From contig CM054062.1 in the NCBI GenBank assembly GCA_028641055.1, positions 185,565,958-185,629,957 on the forward strand: a DNA stretch of 64,000 nucleotides, read 5' to 3'. The notes below the pieces were generated by a model that saw only the letters and a program-made list of their open reading frames with translations, did not search any database and was not told the origin of the DNA. This document shows, in pieces, positions 46,438 through 59,044 of the stretch; within the stretch, counting starts at the first letter, position 1, and every line of letters starts with the position of its first letter. Source of the stretch: Alopecurus myosuroides. Its lineage: Eukaryota; Streptophyta; Magnoliopsida; Poales; Poaceae. The position numbers and the translations under genes were made by a program.

Positions 46438-47253
46438 ATGGATCTCAGGTTTTACCCGCAGGTGGTTCGGATGACTCGTTGTGAGAGCACCGCCGGTTAT
46501 CCGGAGATGCTGAGAGACATGGTCACTTATCTGGGGTTCCATTGGGCACCAGAGTACCAGGTCTACGAGCAGCAGCGAGAGTTTGACCAGACCTACTACC
46601 AGGCTATCGTCTACATTCTGTCAGATGATGGCATGAGCGTTGTCCACCGCTACGAGGCAGTAGGTTCCACAGTGGATATGGCCGTGCAGCAGGCAGATTA
46701 CGTGAGTCTCACCGTCCTCCGTGCTGACTACTGGGGGTTTGACGATTCTATCTATCGCCACATCCCCCATGGTTACATCACGTCAGCGGGAGCTCACTTC
46801 ACCCTCTACGACAACCTGGATGTCTACGAGCACGATAACACCAGGCTGCACACCACCGCTCAGTTTGTGAGGCACGGTGACGCTGTTGCCACCACACTTT
46901 CTCAGGAGTTAGCCTCAGTCAGGGAGCAGCTCTATCTTGCTTTGACTCGTCTGGCTACGTACACCACAGACTTTGTTGGAGATGAGCGCTTTGCATGTTT
47001 CCATCAGACAGTTCGACGTAGTTTGCCAGATGTTGGAGGTTACGAGCCGATCAGAGGTCCACTCCTCAACCTCGGAGCTGGTTACACTGGGATTCCACGC
47101 TTTGGAGCACAGGGAGACGCCGCTTTCTACTTCACCACACCGAGAGTTGCTCTCAGAGCAGTCCCGATCTACGTGGATCGTCGTTCTACCTACTTCCGGG
47201 GGATTCCTCCTCACCGTATCTCTCGTCGTACTACTCACCGCCGTCCTGCGTGA
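46438..47253 (+). CDS. Extra ORF before gag in element D
   Basis: A 271-residue frame opens with ATGGATCTCAGG at 46438, in the frame that is already open from 46270. It is rich in Tyr, His and Asp (for example YQVYEQQREFDQTYY, TLYDNLDVYEHDN), has no signal peptide, membrane segment or zinc motif that I can see, and ends in a basic tail (HRISRRTTHRRPA) that could bind nucleic acid or act as a nuclear signal. It is intact. Chromoviruses normally begin with gag, so it is additional. It is 211 bp upstream of the gag start and may need splicing or separate initiation. An AG at 47461-47462 just before the gag ATG could be an acceptor. Element E has the matching leader but lost this ORF. Function unknown. 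Confidence 0.65.
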   Translation: MDLRFYPQVVRMTRCESTAGYPEMLRDMVTYLGFHWAPEYQVYEQQREFDQTYYQAIVYILSDDGMSVVHRYEAVGSTVDMAVQQADYVSLTVLRADYWGFDDSIYRHIPHGYITSAGAHFTLYDNLDVYEHDNTRLHTTAQFVRHGDAVATTLSQELASVREQLYLALTRLATYTTDFVGDERFACFHQTVRRSLPDVGGYEPIRGPLLNLGAGYTGIPRFGAQGDAAFYFTTPRVALRAVPIYVDRRSTYFRGIPPHRISRRTTHRRPA

Positions 47254-47463
47254 TGAGCATGGGAGTACCGATGTATCCATTCCTAGCTATGTTTAGTTAT
47301 CCTTTGTCTTTCGAACCATGTATTGGTGTGTTGGATATTCTGATGTATTTGAACATGTGATGATGTACCTGTTGGTTATCTATTCATGCGTCGGAATAAT
47401 CTATCTTTCGGTTACCAAGTCTATCCTTTTCTATTGTTGTGCTAAAATGCATGTCTATTCAGG

Positions 47464-50400
47464 ATGCCGCCAACAAGGAGCAACCCGCCTGAACCACCTC
47501 CGCTCACGGAGCTGTTGACTCAGATGACTCAGGTCGTGGCTCAGATGGCCCAGATCCAGGCTAACCAGCACAACAACCAGAATGCTCCGTGAGTCAGCAT
47601 CAAGGAGTTTCTGAGTATGGGTCCGAGAGCTTTCGTGGCAACACGTGAGCCTCTGGATGCTGATGACTGGATCAGGGAGATGACCAGGGCTCTGGACATT
47701 GCTCACGTTGCTGAGGAGGATAAAGTCAAGTATGCCACCTACCTACTGAAGGGTCAGGCGGCTACCTGGTGGGAGAACTACCAGACCATGAGGGCTGGCT
47801 ATCCTATCACCTGGGGTTGTTTCAAGGATGCCTTCCTGAAGCACCACATCCCAGATGGTCTCATGGAAAGGATGCGTGAGGAATTTTGCTCTCTCAAGCA
47901 AAGCAAGCTGGACGTCATTGGCTACCAGAACGAGTTCAATCGTCTCGCTCGATACGCTGGTGATGAGGTGTCCACTGAAGCCAAGAAGATGGCAAGGTTC
48001 CGCCGAGGTTTTAACCCGGAACTGAAGTACGCTCTCACCAACATCAAGTGCAAGGACTTCGAGGAGCTCGTGAACACCGCGCTCAATGAGGAGAATGTGC
48101 GCAAGGCGTTCGAGGAGTCCCGTAAGCACTCGCGTGAGGGTGGTTCCTCCTCCAACATGACCACCCCTCCGCAGAAGCGCCGCATCTGGGTGCCAAATGC
48201 TGCTGTCACTCGGGCTCCATATGCCCAAGCTTCTCCAGGCTTTGCTCCCCGCCCACCCAACCCAGCTCAGATGCAGAGTCAGAGGGTTCCAATGGGGCAG
48301 CCAAGGCCAGGTCCTTCTCGTGTCGTCACTTGCTACAAGTGCAAGGATACTGGACACTATGCTGATAAGTGTACTCAGAGGCAGCTACCTCCACCTCCTC
48401 GCCCCAACACCAACCAGGAAATGGTTCGTGCTCCCCCGGCTAAAGCCTTCAACTCCAACAACAGGCCTGTCGGGAGGACCGCGAGGGTGAATCATATCAA
48501 GGCCGACAAAGCTGAGGAAGCTGCTGACATCGTTCTCGGTATATTACCCGTAAACTCTATTCCAGCTAAAGTGTTGTTTGATACCGGAGCATCGCATTCT
48601 TTTGTGTCAAAGATTTTTGCAAAAGAATACAACCTAGTTCTGGTTCCGCTAAGCAATCAAATGACTGTTCACTCTCCGGGACCGCAAATGTTGACTTCCA
48701 AGATAAGTATGGACAATCAAATCCTAATTGGAGGTCGCATATTCCTTGCTTCACTCATGTTGCTGGGAAATTCTGACATTGATGTCATTCTGGGTATGGA
48801 TTGGTTGAAGACCCACAAAGCAAAAATTGACTGTGCTCAAAAGTCAACAACTCTCTCTCACCCTTCGGGCCAGATAGTCTATTCTCCATATGGATCAAGT
48901 TCTGTTCAGCTGTTCAACCTCGATGCTAAACCTCTTCCTGCAATTGAAAATGTTCCGGTGGTTTGTGAATTCCCTGACGTCTTTCCAGAAGAGTTGCCAG
49001 GGATGCCTCCGAACAGAGCAGTTGAGTTCGTGATCGAGCTTGAGCCAGGTACTACTCCAATCTCTAAGCATCCATACAAGATAGCTCCTCCTGAACTGAA
49101 ATTGTTAAAGGAGCAAATCAATATGTACATGGAGAAAGGTTACATTCAGCCTAGTTCCTCCGCTTGGGGTTGCCCAACTCTGTTTGTTGCCAAGAAGGAT
49201 CAAACAAAAAGACTCGTGGTTGACTATCGTCCTCTCAACGAGAAAACCATCAAGAACAAGTATCCAATTCCTCGTATCGATGATCTTTTTGATCAACTTG
49301 CTGGAGCCTCAATATTCTCAAAGTTGGACTTGAGGATGGGTTACCATCAGATAAAGATCAGAAAGGAAGATATTCCAAAAACACCTTTCACCACTCGTTA
49401 TGGTCTATATGAATACACCGTCATGTCCTTTGGTCTCACCAATGCACCGGCGACCTTCTCAAGACTCATGAATTCTGTCTTCCATGAATACCTCGACAAG
49501 TTCGTTGTGGTATATCTCGATGACATTCTAGTCTACTCAAAATCCGAGGAAGAGCATGGAGAACACCTTCGTCTCACTCTCATGAAACTTCGCGAGCATC
49601 GTCTATATGCCAAGTTCTCCAAATGTGAGTTCTGGATTCCAGAAGTTGCTTACCTTGGTCATATCATCTCTGCCAAAGGCATAGCCATTGATCCTGAAAA
49701 GGTTAAGGCAATTGTCGATCGGAAACCCCCTAAGACGGTGAAGCAAGTCAGAAGTTTTCTTGGCTTGGCTAGCTATTGCCGTCGTTTCGTCCAAAACTTT
49801 TCCAAGATTGCCAAACCTCTCACTGATCTCACAAAGAAGAACAAAAAGTTCATTTGGACTCCACAATGTGATGAAAGTTTCAATCTCCTGAAGGCTAAAC
49901 TCACTTCCACCCCAGTTCTGGTTGGCCCAGATACTACAAAACCTTTCCAGATATTCTGCGATGCATCTCTCCAAGGTCTAGGTGCAGTTCTTATGCAAGA
50001 ACGTCAAGTTGTGGCTTATGCTTCACGTCAGTTGAACCCACATGAGCAAAACTATCCCACACATGACCTAGAACTTGCAGCAGTTGTGTTTGCCCTCAAG
50101 AAATGGAGACAATACTTGTTGGGTAACAAAACTGAAATCTTTTCCGATCATAAGAGTCTGAAATACATCTTCACTCAGCCATATCTAAACCTCAGGCAAA
50201 GGAGATGGATTGAGAAGATTAAAGACTTTGATCTCACCATTTCTTACACTCCAGGCAAGGCTAATGTTATGGCCGATGCTCTCAGTCGCAAGTCATATTG
50301 CAATAATCTCATGATCATGGAAAGCCAACCTCCACTTCATGAAGAATTCCAGAAGCTGAACCTTGGTCTTGTCCCTCAAGGTTACCTTGCTAGCTTGACA

Positions 50401-51852
50401 GCCAGTCCAACTCTCGAGGACAAGATTCGTTCTGAACAACTTCGTGATACTGAAATCAAGAAGATTGTAGAGCACATCAAAGAAGGCAATGATAAATTCA
50501 AGTCCTTCTCAATTGATGACAAGGGAACTGTGTTCTTCGAAGGACGCATTGCAGTTCCTCAGATTCAAAGTCTCAAAGATATCATTCTCAAGGAGGCTCA
50601 TGAAACTCCTCTCTCAATTCACCCTGGAAGTACAAAGATGTACCAGGATCTCAAGACTCTGTATTGGTGGCCTGGCATGAAACGTGAAATTGCTCAATAC
50701 GTTTCTGAATGCGACGTTTGTCAACGTGTTAAGGCAGTCCATCAGAAAACAGCCGGTCTACTCCAACCTCTTAAAATTCCTGAGTGGAAGTGGGACATGA
50801 TTGAAATGGACTTCGTTACTGGGTTTCCAAAGTCCAAGAAGGGCAACGATGCAATCTTCGTTGTTATTGATCGTCTCACTAAAGTAGCTCACTTCTTTGC
50901 TGTCAAGGAAACAATCTCAGCTAGCCAGTTAGCAGAGCTCTATACAGCAAAGGTTGTTCCTCTTCATGGTGTTCCATTGGAAATAAGCTCAGACCGTGGA
51001 AGTATATTCACTTCTCATTTATGGAAAAGCTTTCAAGATGCATTGGGCACCAAACTTCTGTTCAGCACAGCTTATCACCCTCAGTCTCAGGGGCAAGTCG
51101 AAAGAGTCAATCAGATTCTCGAGGATATGCTCAGAGCATGTGGTCTCTCCTTTGGCATGAAATGGGAGGATTGCCTTCCATATGCTGAATTCTCCTACAA
51201 CAACAGCTACCAGGCAAGCCTAGGCATGGCACCATTTGAGGCATTGTATGGTCGCAGATGCAGGAGTCCAATCAATTGGTCTGGAGCTGGTGAACGTTCA
51301 CTCTTAGGCCCTGACATTGTTAAGGAAGCCGAGGAGAAAGTTCGTATCATTCGTGACAATCTCAAGATTGCTCAGTCTCGTCAGAAGAGCTACTATGACA
51401 GCAAGCACAGGGATATGATCTATGCACCTGGTGACAAGGCATATCTCCGTGTAACTCCCCTAAGAGGCACTCATCGTTTTGGTGTGAAAGGAAAGCTTGC
51501 ACCAAGATACATTGGTCCTTTCAACATTCTCTCAAGGCGGGCAGAAAATGCTTATCGTCTTGAACTTCCAGAAAAACTATCCAAGGTGCACGATGTGTTC
51601 CACGTGTCACAGCTCAAGAAGTGTTTCAAAGATCCAGATCGTGCAGTTGATCATGATTCCATTGAACTGCAAGATGATCTATCTTATGAGGAGCACCCTG
51701 TTCGTATTCTCGATGAGACCGAGCGTAAGACTCGCAACAAGAGCACCAAGTTCTTGAAAGTGCAGTGGTCGCATCATTCCGATAAAGAGGCAACATGGGA
51801 GACCGAAGAGGATCTTCGCAAGAAGTATCCGGACATTTTCACTTCTCAGTAA
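47464..51852 (+). pseudogene. Gag-pol polyprotein of element D (one stop)
   Basis: Gag starts at 47464 (MPPTRSNPPEPPPL). After 42 codons a TGA at 47590-47592 interrupts it, and the frame then stays open for 1411 codons from 47617. Counting from that Met: Gag core (1-150, [11 protein letters not shown]), CCHC knuckle at 239-252 ([14 protein letters not shown]), protease with DTGAS at 322, RT with YLDD at 633-636, RNase H Asp at 782, H2C2 zinc domain (His995 to CDVC at 1032), integrase D1065, D1126, E1162 (a perfect DX35E), and a chromodomain at about 1362-1408 ([20 protein letters not shown]). All catalytic residues are present. The stop sits in CCGTGA, which fits a methylated CpG changing to TpG. 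Initiation at 47617 would lose 51 residues. Confidence 0.93.
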
Positions 51853-51876
51853 GGAATCTCGGGGCGCGATTCCTTC

Positions 51877-51889
51877 AAGGGGGGGGGGG
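51877..51889 (+). other. Polypurine tract of element D
   Basis: AA followed by eleven G lies 5 bases before the 3' LTR. It would prime plus-strand DNA synthesis. Element E has a shorter counterpart (gccccccttgaagg on the plus strand at 6223-6236). Confidence 0.85.
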
Positions 51890-51894
51890 CGTTT

Positions 51895-54800
51895 TGTAAC
51901 ATCCCAAGTATGAAATATCCCTTAGGATGTTTGATTTCTTGTTTTAATTCAAGTATTGCATCATGTCATCATGTTTAATTATTTGTTTGCATTGTTTACT
52001 ATTTGTTTGCATCTGTTTTATCTTGTTTTCATAATGAAACTCAAACAAATTCAAATGGTTATTTCATACTTGCTCTGTTACAACATTTGAAATAAAAATC
52101 ACAAATAAAAACAACCCATTTGTTGTCATATTTTTCAATATTGATCAACTAATAAGACGGTGCTTTTATTCCAATTAATTATTTTCCAAATTGGTTTCAA
52201 ATTCAAAGCAAATCATCAAACAACACCTCATTTGGAAATTATGAAAATCTCCAAACCAATCAACTCACTTTAATCACATTAACCATAGGGTTCACCCTAT
52301 TAAAACCTTGTTTTCAATAATGTTACTTAATATTCAAAAATCACTCAAATTTGGTTTATTTTCCAAACAGCAGTTATTTTCAAACTTTTTGAAAACAAAT
52401 CTTGGAAATTGTTTTCTTTTAACCTAATAAGCTTAACCTAATTTTTCTAATATTTTTACTAACCTACAAACCATCCTTTTCTTCCAATTTGTTTTTCTGC
52501 AAAAAAAATAAAATATAAAACAGAAAAAGAAAAAGAAAAAAGGAAACGCGCGCGGCAGCTAGCCTAGCACCGCCCAGCCCAACCCACCTAAGCCTACCTA
52601 GCGCGCGGCCCAGCCCGCTAACGCGCGTACCGCTTCGATTAAAACAGCCGCCGTCGTCGTCCCCCCGTACGGCTCGAATCGCAGCGGTGCCACCGCGACA
52701 GCGCTGCGCAGCCGACGACATCCCCTCGACGTCCGCGCCTACAAATACCCCTTCGGACCGCGCGCCGCCAAACCCTAATCCCTAGGCCCCGTGTCCCCCT
52801 CTTTTCCGCCGCCGTCTTCCTCGCCACGATCGCATCTGCCACCTCTCTGAATCCCCACCGGCGAGAAGCCCTCTGAACCTCCGACCACCGCGACCACCAT
52901 GATCCACCTCCACCTCACCTAGCCTCGGGAACCAACTCGCCACCACCTCCTCTTTCTTTTCGACACCCTAGCTAGCACGGAGGCCCACGGTTTCGTCGCC
53001 GCCATCAACGACATCGTCGCCGGCCGCGCCACCCCGAGCGCCTGCGTCCACGACGAACGCCGGTGAGCGCGCCACCGTTTCCCTCCTTCCTCTCTGCTGT
53101 TCGCAATCGCCACCGCACCGTGCACGTCCACCAGATCTCATCGCAACACACGCGCATGCGAGCACGAGCCGGTGATCGCCGCCGTTGAACCTCTGTCAGG
53201 TCGCGGAAGCACGCGGTCGTCAGTAAAAATTCAGTTAGCGCCTGGTTCGAAAGGTTATCCTCACTGCCGCGCTTCCTCTGTCAAAACTGAAGCCGTATCG
53301 CAGTGGTTGCACTGCCCCGTTCGTTTGCCCGCGGTGCACGGTTCGAACCTTGGCAACGCTGAATAAAGCCAACCTTTTTTTGCGCCCGTGCCTGACAGCC
53401 TAGCCCCACCCGTCAGCGTCCCTAGCTGCCACGCACGCGCGTGCCTGCCACGCTGGCCTCAGGCCCACGCTGCAGTGGCGCTGGCTAGGTCCCAGTGCGT
53501 GTAAAATGTTTTAACAGTTTCTGTTTTCAATCCAGGTCCAAATAAAATTGCAGATGGGTCCCTGGAATTATTTTGGCAATAAAATTAGTTTTATAACTCC
53601 AATAAATGAAAATAAAATATGCACACTAATCTAAATTTAATTGTATACCCATTGGTATCATTTGTTTCCTGTTTTGAATTTTCAAAAATGCAATTCAAAT
53701 TTGAATTTGAATAATTCAAATGCAATTTGCTAAATTCAATAACTAATTCATTATTAATCCAATAAATGCAAATAAAATATGTATTCCATGCTATTTCAAA
53801 TAAGCTTTTCAAATATAAATTTTGTTTCATGGTTTGAAGAATTTAAATTGCCTAAATAATTTAATCCTTTTTTAATTCAATTAAATTTGATAAAATCATA
53901 TCTTGCTCAAAATAAAATATTTTTGAACATGCAAAATATGTTTTCAAACAATCAAGGTATGAACTTTTCAAATGTGAATTTGAATTTATGTTTTGAACAA
54001 ATAAAATTCAAATAAAATTCCAACTTGTTTTAAATTCAATTAAAACTTGTTTAATATTGTTTAAGTCATAATAAATTCATACCAACTCCTATTTCAAAAT
54101 TTGAAACATGTAATCCAACTAAAATTTGATGTTCTTTTCAAATATAAATTTTGTTAATTGTTTTGCACCCTTTAACTTGATGAAAACAACAATTGTTTGT
54201 GTGACATCTTTAAGTAACCAAAATTTCCAACTTAATAAATAATTTTCCAAACTTGTTTTATTCTTTTACCACTTGCATCTATTGTTGTTATTTTGTTATT
54301 ATCATCATGCATGCATCATGCTAACAACTTTCACATGGTAATAAATTGTAGATCATTTGTTTCCACTTAAGTCATGGATCTTTTCCATATGCAATCCAAT
54401 TGCATATGGAACCATTTAAATTGTGTTACCATGTCACTTAGTTTATTTTGATGCAACCATTAACTTGTCATGCATCATCTTTGATTGTGCACTGTGCCAT
54501 GATAATGATTGTTTATATTTCTGTCTTGTTTGTTTGCTTCTTCTCGAATAGACGACGACGTTGAGACAGACGATCTTTACAGCACCCCTTCTGAGGATCT
54601 AGCTCAGTACCCGGCTGCTGAGTTTGCAGGCAAGTTATCACTCACATGAACCACTGTGTTCCTTTCAACCCTGGTTACCGATACTTTCCGTTGTCTATTT
54701 CTGCTAGCCTTAGTGGTAGTTGTTTCTGTTACGAACCTATCACATGAGTCCCTTAACCCTGATATTGCCTCACCACCCCTCCTACAACCCAATTGTTTGA

Positions 54801-56397
54801 GCCAGTGTCCTACTAGCATGCTTAGGTTGTTTTGCTCGAGTCTGTTACCCGTTACTTTCTGTTACTATTTTTATTATGTTCCTGGGGCTCGATGTTTAAT
54901 CAACCAATCAATCATGCTAATGGTATTGTTAAAATAATAATTTGATGATAAGGCACCGGCAGGAGGCCCTGTGTGGTTTTGAGGCCTGCTAGTGTCGACC
55001 CTAATAGGAAAAAGGGTCTTGTCTACTGATCCATGATGAGCGCACTACCCGCATGTGGGAAGCGAGTATGGGCGCCCCCCTCAATTTGATTCGATTCGCA
55101 TCTCGTCCAAATCATCTCATTTAGTTCGTGTTTTCCATTTGCCGCATGCATGTTTTTGCGAGCCCAGCGCAGGGTGGAACTTTTGTAGTCGGCATATAGG
55201 GGGACACGTTCTTAGAGTGCTATGAGGGTCCATTTTCTTCTGGGCTCGATTAGCCGTGCGCCCAAGGTGCTTTGGGCTTGATGCGAAGAAGAGTTGGGTT
55301 GTGTTGAGTGCCCCGCTTGGTGGGAGGCATCCCATCTGGCGGGTTATTCATACGTGTACGGCCAAATTGGTGCAATCCTGCAGGGATAATCTTCTCGAGA
55401 AGCCGTGTTTTCCGCGGTTATGGTTACCTTGGTGAAAGTACTGGCTAACAAGTACTCAGGACAACTTAAACCTAATGATTCACAATCTCACACCCAATGA
55501 TTAACAACTTGACTAGTAATAGGATTATTGACACAATAATCTGAGCCATCATTAATCCAACTGTGTGAGTTATCCTCGGATCGCTTCTTTGGATAAGGGG
55601 CGAGATTCAGGATGGGTTTGTTTGAAGTTATCTTTCAGTTGGTTACAATACTCGATCTTATCTCCTTTCTGTTAGCCGGAAGTGATAGAATCTCTGTAGT
55701 TGGTTAGCGCAGCCAGTTGCAGCATCTTTTATATCCCCTTTCTTCCGTTGAACCCAAGGCATCTGTGCTTGGTGTTGGCGGGCTACACTTTGGTGAACTG
55801 TGAGTCTTGCTTGCCAGTACGTCTATGTACTGACCCCTTTGGGGCTGTGGTTTCCGCAGACTACGCTTACGAGGATCCAGGTGACGGCTACTACGTGGAG
55901 TTTGACGAGGCTGCTGACGAGTAGTTAGCGGACCCGGGCAGGATCCGAGACATCGTGGATGGGCTCCGTCTTTATTTCAGTTTCCGGCTTCTTAAGCCTA
56001 TTTGGATTTGTCTGTACTCAGACCCTTTGAATGCTTCCGCTGAGATGTAATGATGTTATGTTGGGACATGTGTCCTCTGGATGATTGTATTTGCTATCTC
56101 TGCCCTAGTGAGGGCCATTTGCAACTTATTTCAATCTTTTGTGTCTTAGAGATATGTTGTGTTATCATCTTGTTCAAAGCCGTTGACGTACCATGTGTGT
56201 ATGGTATGAAGTACGTCAATGGTAGTGTCCTGATTTCTACGGGATAGTTTACATCGACGGTGAACGGTAACGATTGGTTGTCACACATAAGTGTTGGCCT
56301 ACTCGTAAGAGGACGCGGGTGCCGGTAAGCCCCGTAATCCAATCAAAATACTGTTCAGTTCGTACGGTGAGTATCCTCTAGAAGTCCGGGTGCGACA
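51895..56397 (+). repeat. 3' LTR of element D
   Basis: A 4503-bp copy of the 5' LTR. Differences are scattered substitutions and small indels, such as aataagacgg at 52149 for aagaagatgg, and an A-run change near 52501. I did not count them all. Confidence 0.92.
53292..53354 (+). other. tRNA-like segment in the D 3' LTR
   Basis: Same sequence and position as in the 5' LTR (offset 10338), with the A-box-like CGCAGTGG and GGTTCGAACCT both retained. Confidence 0.5.
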
Positions 56398-58188
56398 AAG
56401 GGGACTCGATACAGATGGTCGGCTCTAGAAAAGACGATGTTTGCATCGGACCAGTCCAGGAACTCGGGCATTGCAGGGGTGATATTTCTGCTAGGTTCAC
56501 CTATCTAGTAATGAGCTTTTGGCTTCTTTTGGAGGGAGCGCCTTTCTGTATCATGTATAAGTTTTCTTTCGGCTTTGGGTATTTGTCTTCCTCCGGGTAA
56601 CCCACCCTATACTAATGTTCTATTGTTGCATCTTGTTGCGCTCTAGGTGCTCCTTGAGCTGGGGGTTGTTGCTAAGGCTGGGCGACTGCTGGTATTGGGG
56701 GAGGCGGTGGTGCACCTATTGCCAGTGCTCCTCAAACAACCCGGAATCCTGCCTACTGGGTTTCCCTCTATTTCGGAAAGATGCTTCCATGAGTAGTTGA
56801 ATCTGCGGCAGTCCTTCAGTTTTGTGGTTGGATCTGCGTATTCCGTTGTCATCATTGTACATGTGTTTTGGGCACGTCCCTTCGAGTTGCTGCTCGATTG
56901 ACATGGGCGGTAACCCATCTGCCTGGATCTTCCGCGGCTACCACTCGCATTTCTATTTCTCCCCAAGTTCATGCTCCAGTTCCCGTGGCTGCTCTTTCCC
57001 TTGCCTGCGGTAGTCATTACTGCGACTACCCGGGAATTCTGCTACGACTAGTTCGGGTTCCATTTCATCAAATGCTCGGTTTTTGCATATTCTCCTTCTG
57101 TTCTGGTCATTATTGTATCTTCTGTTCCCCTCGTGAGCATAGGAGGTCTTCATGCGATCTTCCTCGGGTGAGGGTGGGTGGGTGTTGCACACTGATTCTT
57201 CACCTTCCGCCCAACTGTTTGCTACTTCAATGAGTATGCTCACGGTTCTCACTCGAATTCGGCCGATGTACTCCCTTAGGTCCATTCGGCGGAGTCCGTC
57301 TCCAAAGCTGTCGATTGTTGTTTTGTCTGAGATCTCCTCTGCGCTGTTTTTCAGCGCGGTCCACCTCTGTATGTACACGCAAATGTTCTCGTCTAATTTT
57401 TTCCTGCATGCTTTCAGCTGCCCGACTGTTACCGGTCGTTTGTAGGTAGATCTAAAGTTCTGGATGAAATCATACTCAAATTCTTCCCGGCAACTGTATT
57501 TGTTCTTGGGTCGGCTCTTCAGACAATATCTCGCTGCTCCCACAAGCTGCAGTTGTATATATTGCATTGTCGTTACCTTGCTACCCTTCTGGAACCTCAC
57601 GACTGTCAAGTAATCGTCTAGCCATGCCTCGGGTTCCTAATCGTCGTCGTACTTGGGCGTTTCGGCTGTCAGGTTGAATCCTTTCGTCTTCGTGGCCTGG
57701 CAAATTTCTCGAGTGAAGCAAGGTGGCCCATAGAGTTCCTCATCATCCGTGTTGGTCGAATTGTATCTCGGGTTCTCCACCCGCGTTCTAGTTTTCCTTG
57801 ACGGCGATATTTCTGACGCTCTTTCCCTACATGACCCGTCCACCTTGTTCTGCGTGAGACGATTTCGCATATCTTCCGGGTCCTCCTCTTGGCGTGTCAC
57901 CCGAGTTGGTTTGGCTTTTTCCTTCGGCGGCCTTGCGGGAGCTGCCGCCCGCGGGTCGGGTTTCTGTCCTAACTCCGCCCTTGCCATGTTGAGGCCATGT
58001 AGCATCTCCTCATGTACTTCTCCGCGGGGGTCACCCGGCGTTAGTTTTATGGACATCAGGTACGTCTTGACGTGCAGAAGCCTTTCCTTAGGCGTCCTGG
58101 GTGTTAGTTTCTCCGTTGATTTGGGCTCCTTTTGGTCCTGATCGAGATCCAGTACCTTTTGGATATCCTCCATATAGTCAGTCAACAT
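56398..58188 (-). pseudogene. Gag of element A, central and C-terminal part
   Basis: Minus-strand coding from 58188: a helical linker with a basic region (KEKAKPTRVTRQEEDPEDMRN), then the Retrotrans_gag-type core from about 57630 (EPEAWLDDYLTVVRF, VGAARYCLKSRP, FIQNFRSTYKRP, VYIQRWTAL), ending in a basic region and a zinc-knuckle-like CPKHMYNDDN..H with DCRRFNYSW in another frame near 56800. A single TAG at 57637-57639 interrupts the core start without changing the frame. Further frameshifts follow near 56850. At 56403 it joins the protease at 41558 once element D is removed. Non-functional. Confidence 0.85.
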
Positions 58189-58303
58189 ATTTGCTGTCTG
58201 CGACTGTCGCTTGGAGCAGTTGGTTTCCGCAGCCCGCTACCCGAAGCTTCAGTTGAGTGCATTTCTGGGAGACCCGTGTCGTCTAGCTCTTTGTACATCA
58301 TGC

Positions 58304-58834
58304 TTAGCTTTTTCTGTGCTGGTCTAGTTTCAACTTATAGGCCATTAGATCCTCCGTGTTAGCATCCGTTGGGAGAGGGAGGCCCTGCTCGAATAGCGAG
58401 GTGACTAATCCCATTGTCTCCTTTGACACGAGTAGTTGGGGGCGTCCTCTTCTACCCTTCTTGCCTTTAGTCGCAGATCTAGAGTTAGCAGATGGAGGGA
58501 GTTCACCGAGTTTGCCGTTTTCGCCTTTCGGGTCTTCATCCTCGGGTGGCAGGGATTTTGACGGGTCCTCGTTGATTTCCTCGTCACCTTCGTCTCCATC
58601 TTCTCCAGTCGCGTCCGCGTCGGTTGCTTTGGGCGGATCGGTTACCCCGTCTCCGTCGTTGCTTTCCGAGGATGATGACTCGACGCGTCTTGCCATTGTG
58701 ACGAAGTGTATGTAGGGATTGATTGGGTAAGAGTACTTGGGGCTTGATTCCATGAGTAGGAGTAGTGAAAGTTCCGGTATAATTGCCTCCTCCGGTTGAA
58801 CCCGAGTGGAATCTTCCAGGCGTAGTACTCCCAC
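58304..58834 (-). pseudogene. Gag N-terminal region of element A
   Basis: A 176-codon minus-strand frame. The likely start is the internal Met before ARRVESSSSESND. It is acidic (DATGEDGDEGDEEINEDP) and then basic (ATKGKKGRRGRPQ), with a C-terminal helix. It lies where Tat-type gag begins, about 200 bp from the primer-binding site. The next block, 57637-58188, is in a different frame, so there is a frameshift in 58189-58303. Confidence 0.6.
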
Positions 58835-59044
58835 GCTACTCGCACAAAATTTTAGGTCACCGATCTTGAGATTGATGCTTGTGTTGAGTTAGTCGAACAC
58901 CGGTCGTGATGCCGGTGAGTGCCTTCTGAAGTCGATCGACCCGAAGCGGATCGAGTCCGCCAAGATCGCCGAGTTGTAGCCTGGCGGGGATGAAGTCGAA
59001 TAAGTCACGGATCTAGGACCCGAGATTCCCACGGATGGCGCCAA
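58835..59044 (-). other. Leader and primer-binding site of element A
   Basis: This is the untranslated leader between the LTR and gag. TTGGCGCC on the minus strand (59037-59044) directly follows the LTR end and is the primer-binding site, matching that of element B. Confidence 0.75.

Larger units (their letters stand above)
41559..56397 (+). mobile_element. Element D: full-length chromodomain Ty3 retrotransposon
   Basis: This 14,839-bp element has both LTRs (41559-46059 and 51895-56397), a TGGTATCAGAGC primer-binding site at 46062, an extra ORF (46438-47253), gag-pol with a C-terminal chromodomain (47464-51852), a G-rich polypurine tract at 51877-51889 and a perfect AAGGG TSD. The primer site, pol order and chromodomain point to the chromovirus group, probably Tekay/Del-like. 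The only visible lesion in the polyprotein is one TGA near the gag start. The LTRs are close but carry scattered differences, so D is moderately young. It is the best donor of proteins for C and E. Confidence 0.93.

Noticed and set aside
41559..56397. Two 4.5-kb near-identical blocks 10.3 kb apart, looking like a segmental duplication
   Set aside because: They are the LTR pair of element D, with TG..CA ends, primer site, polypurine tract and TSD.
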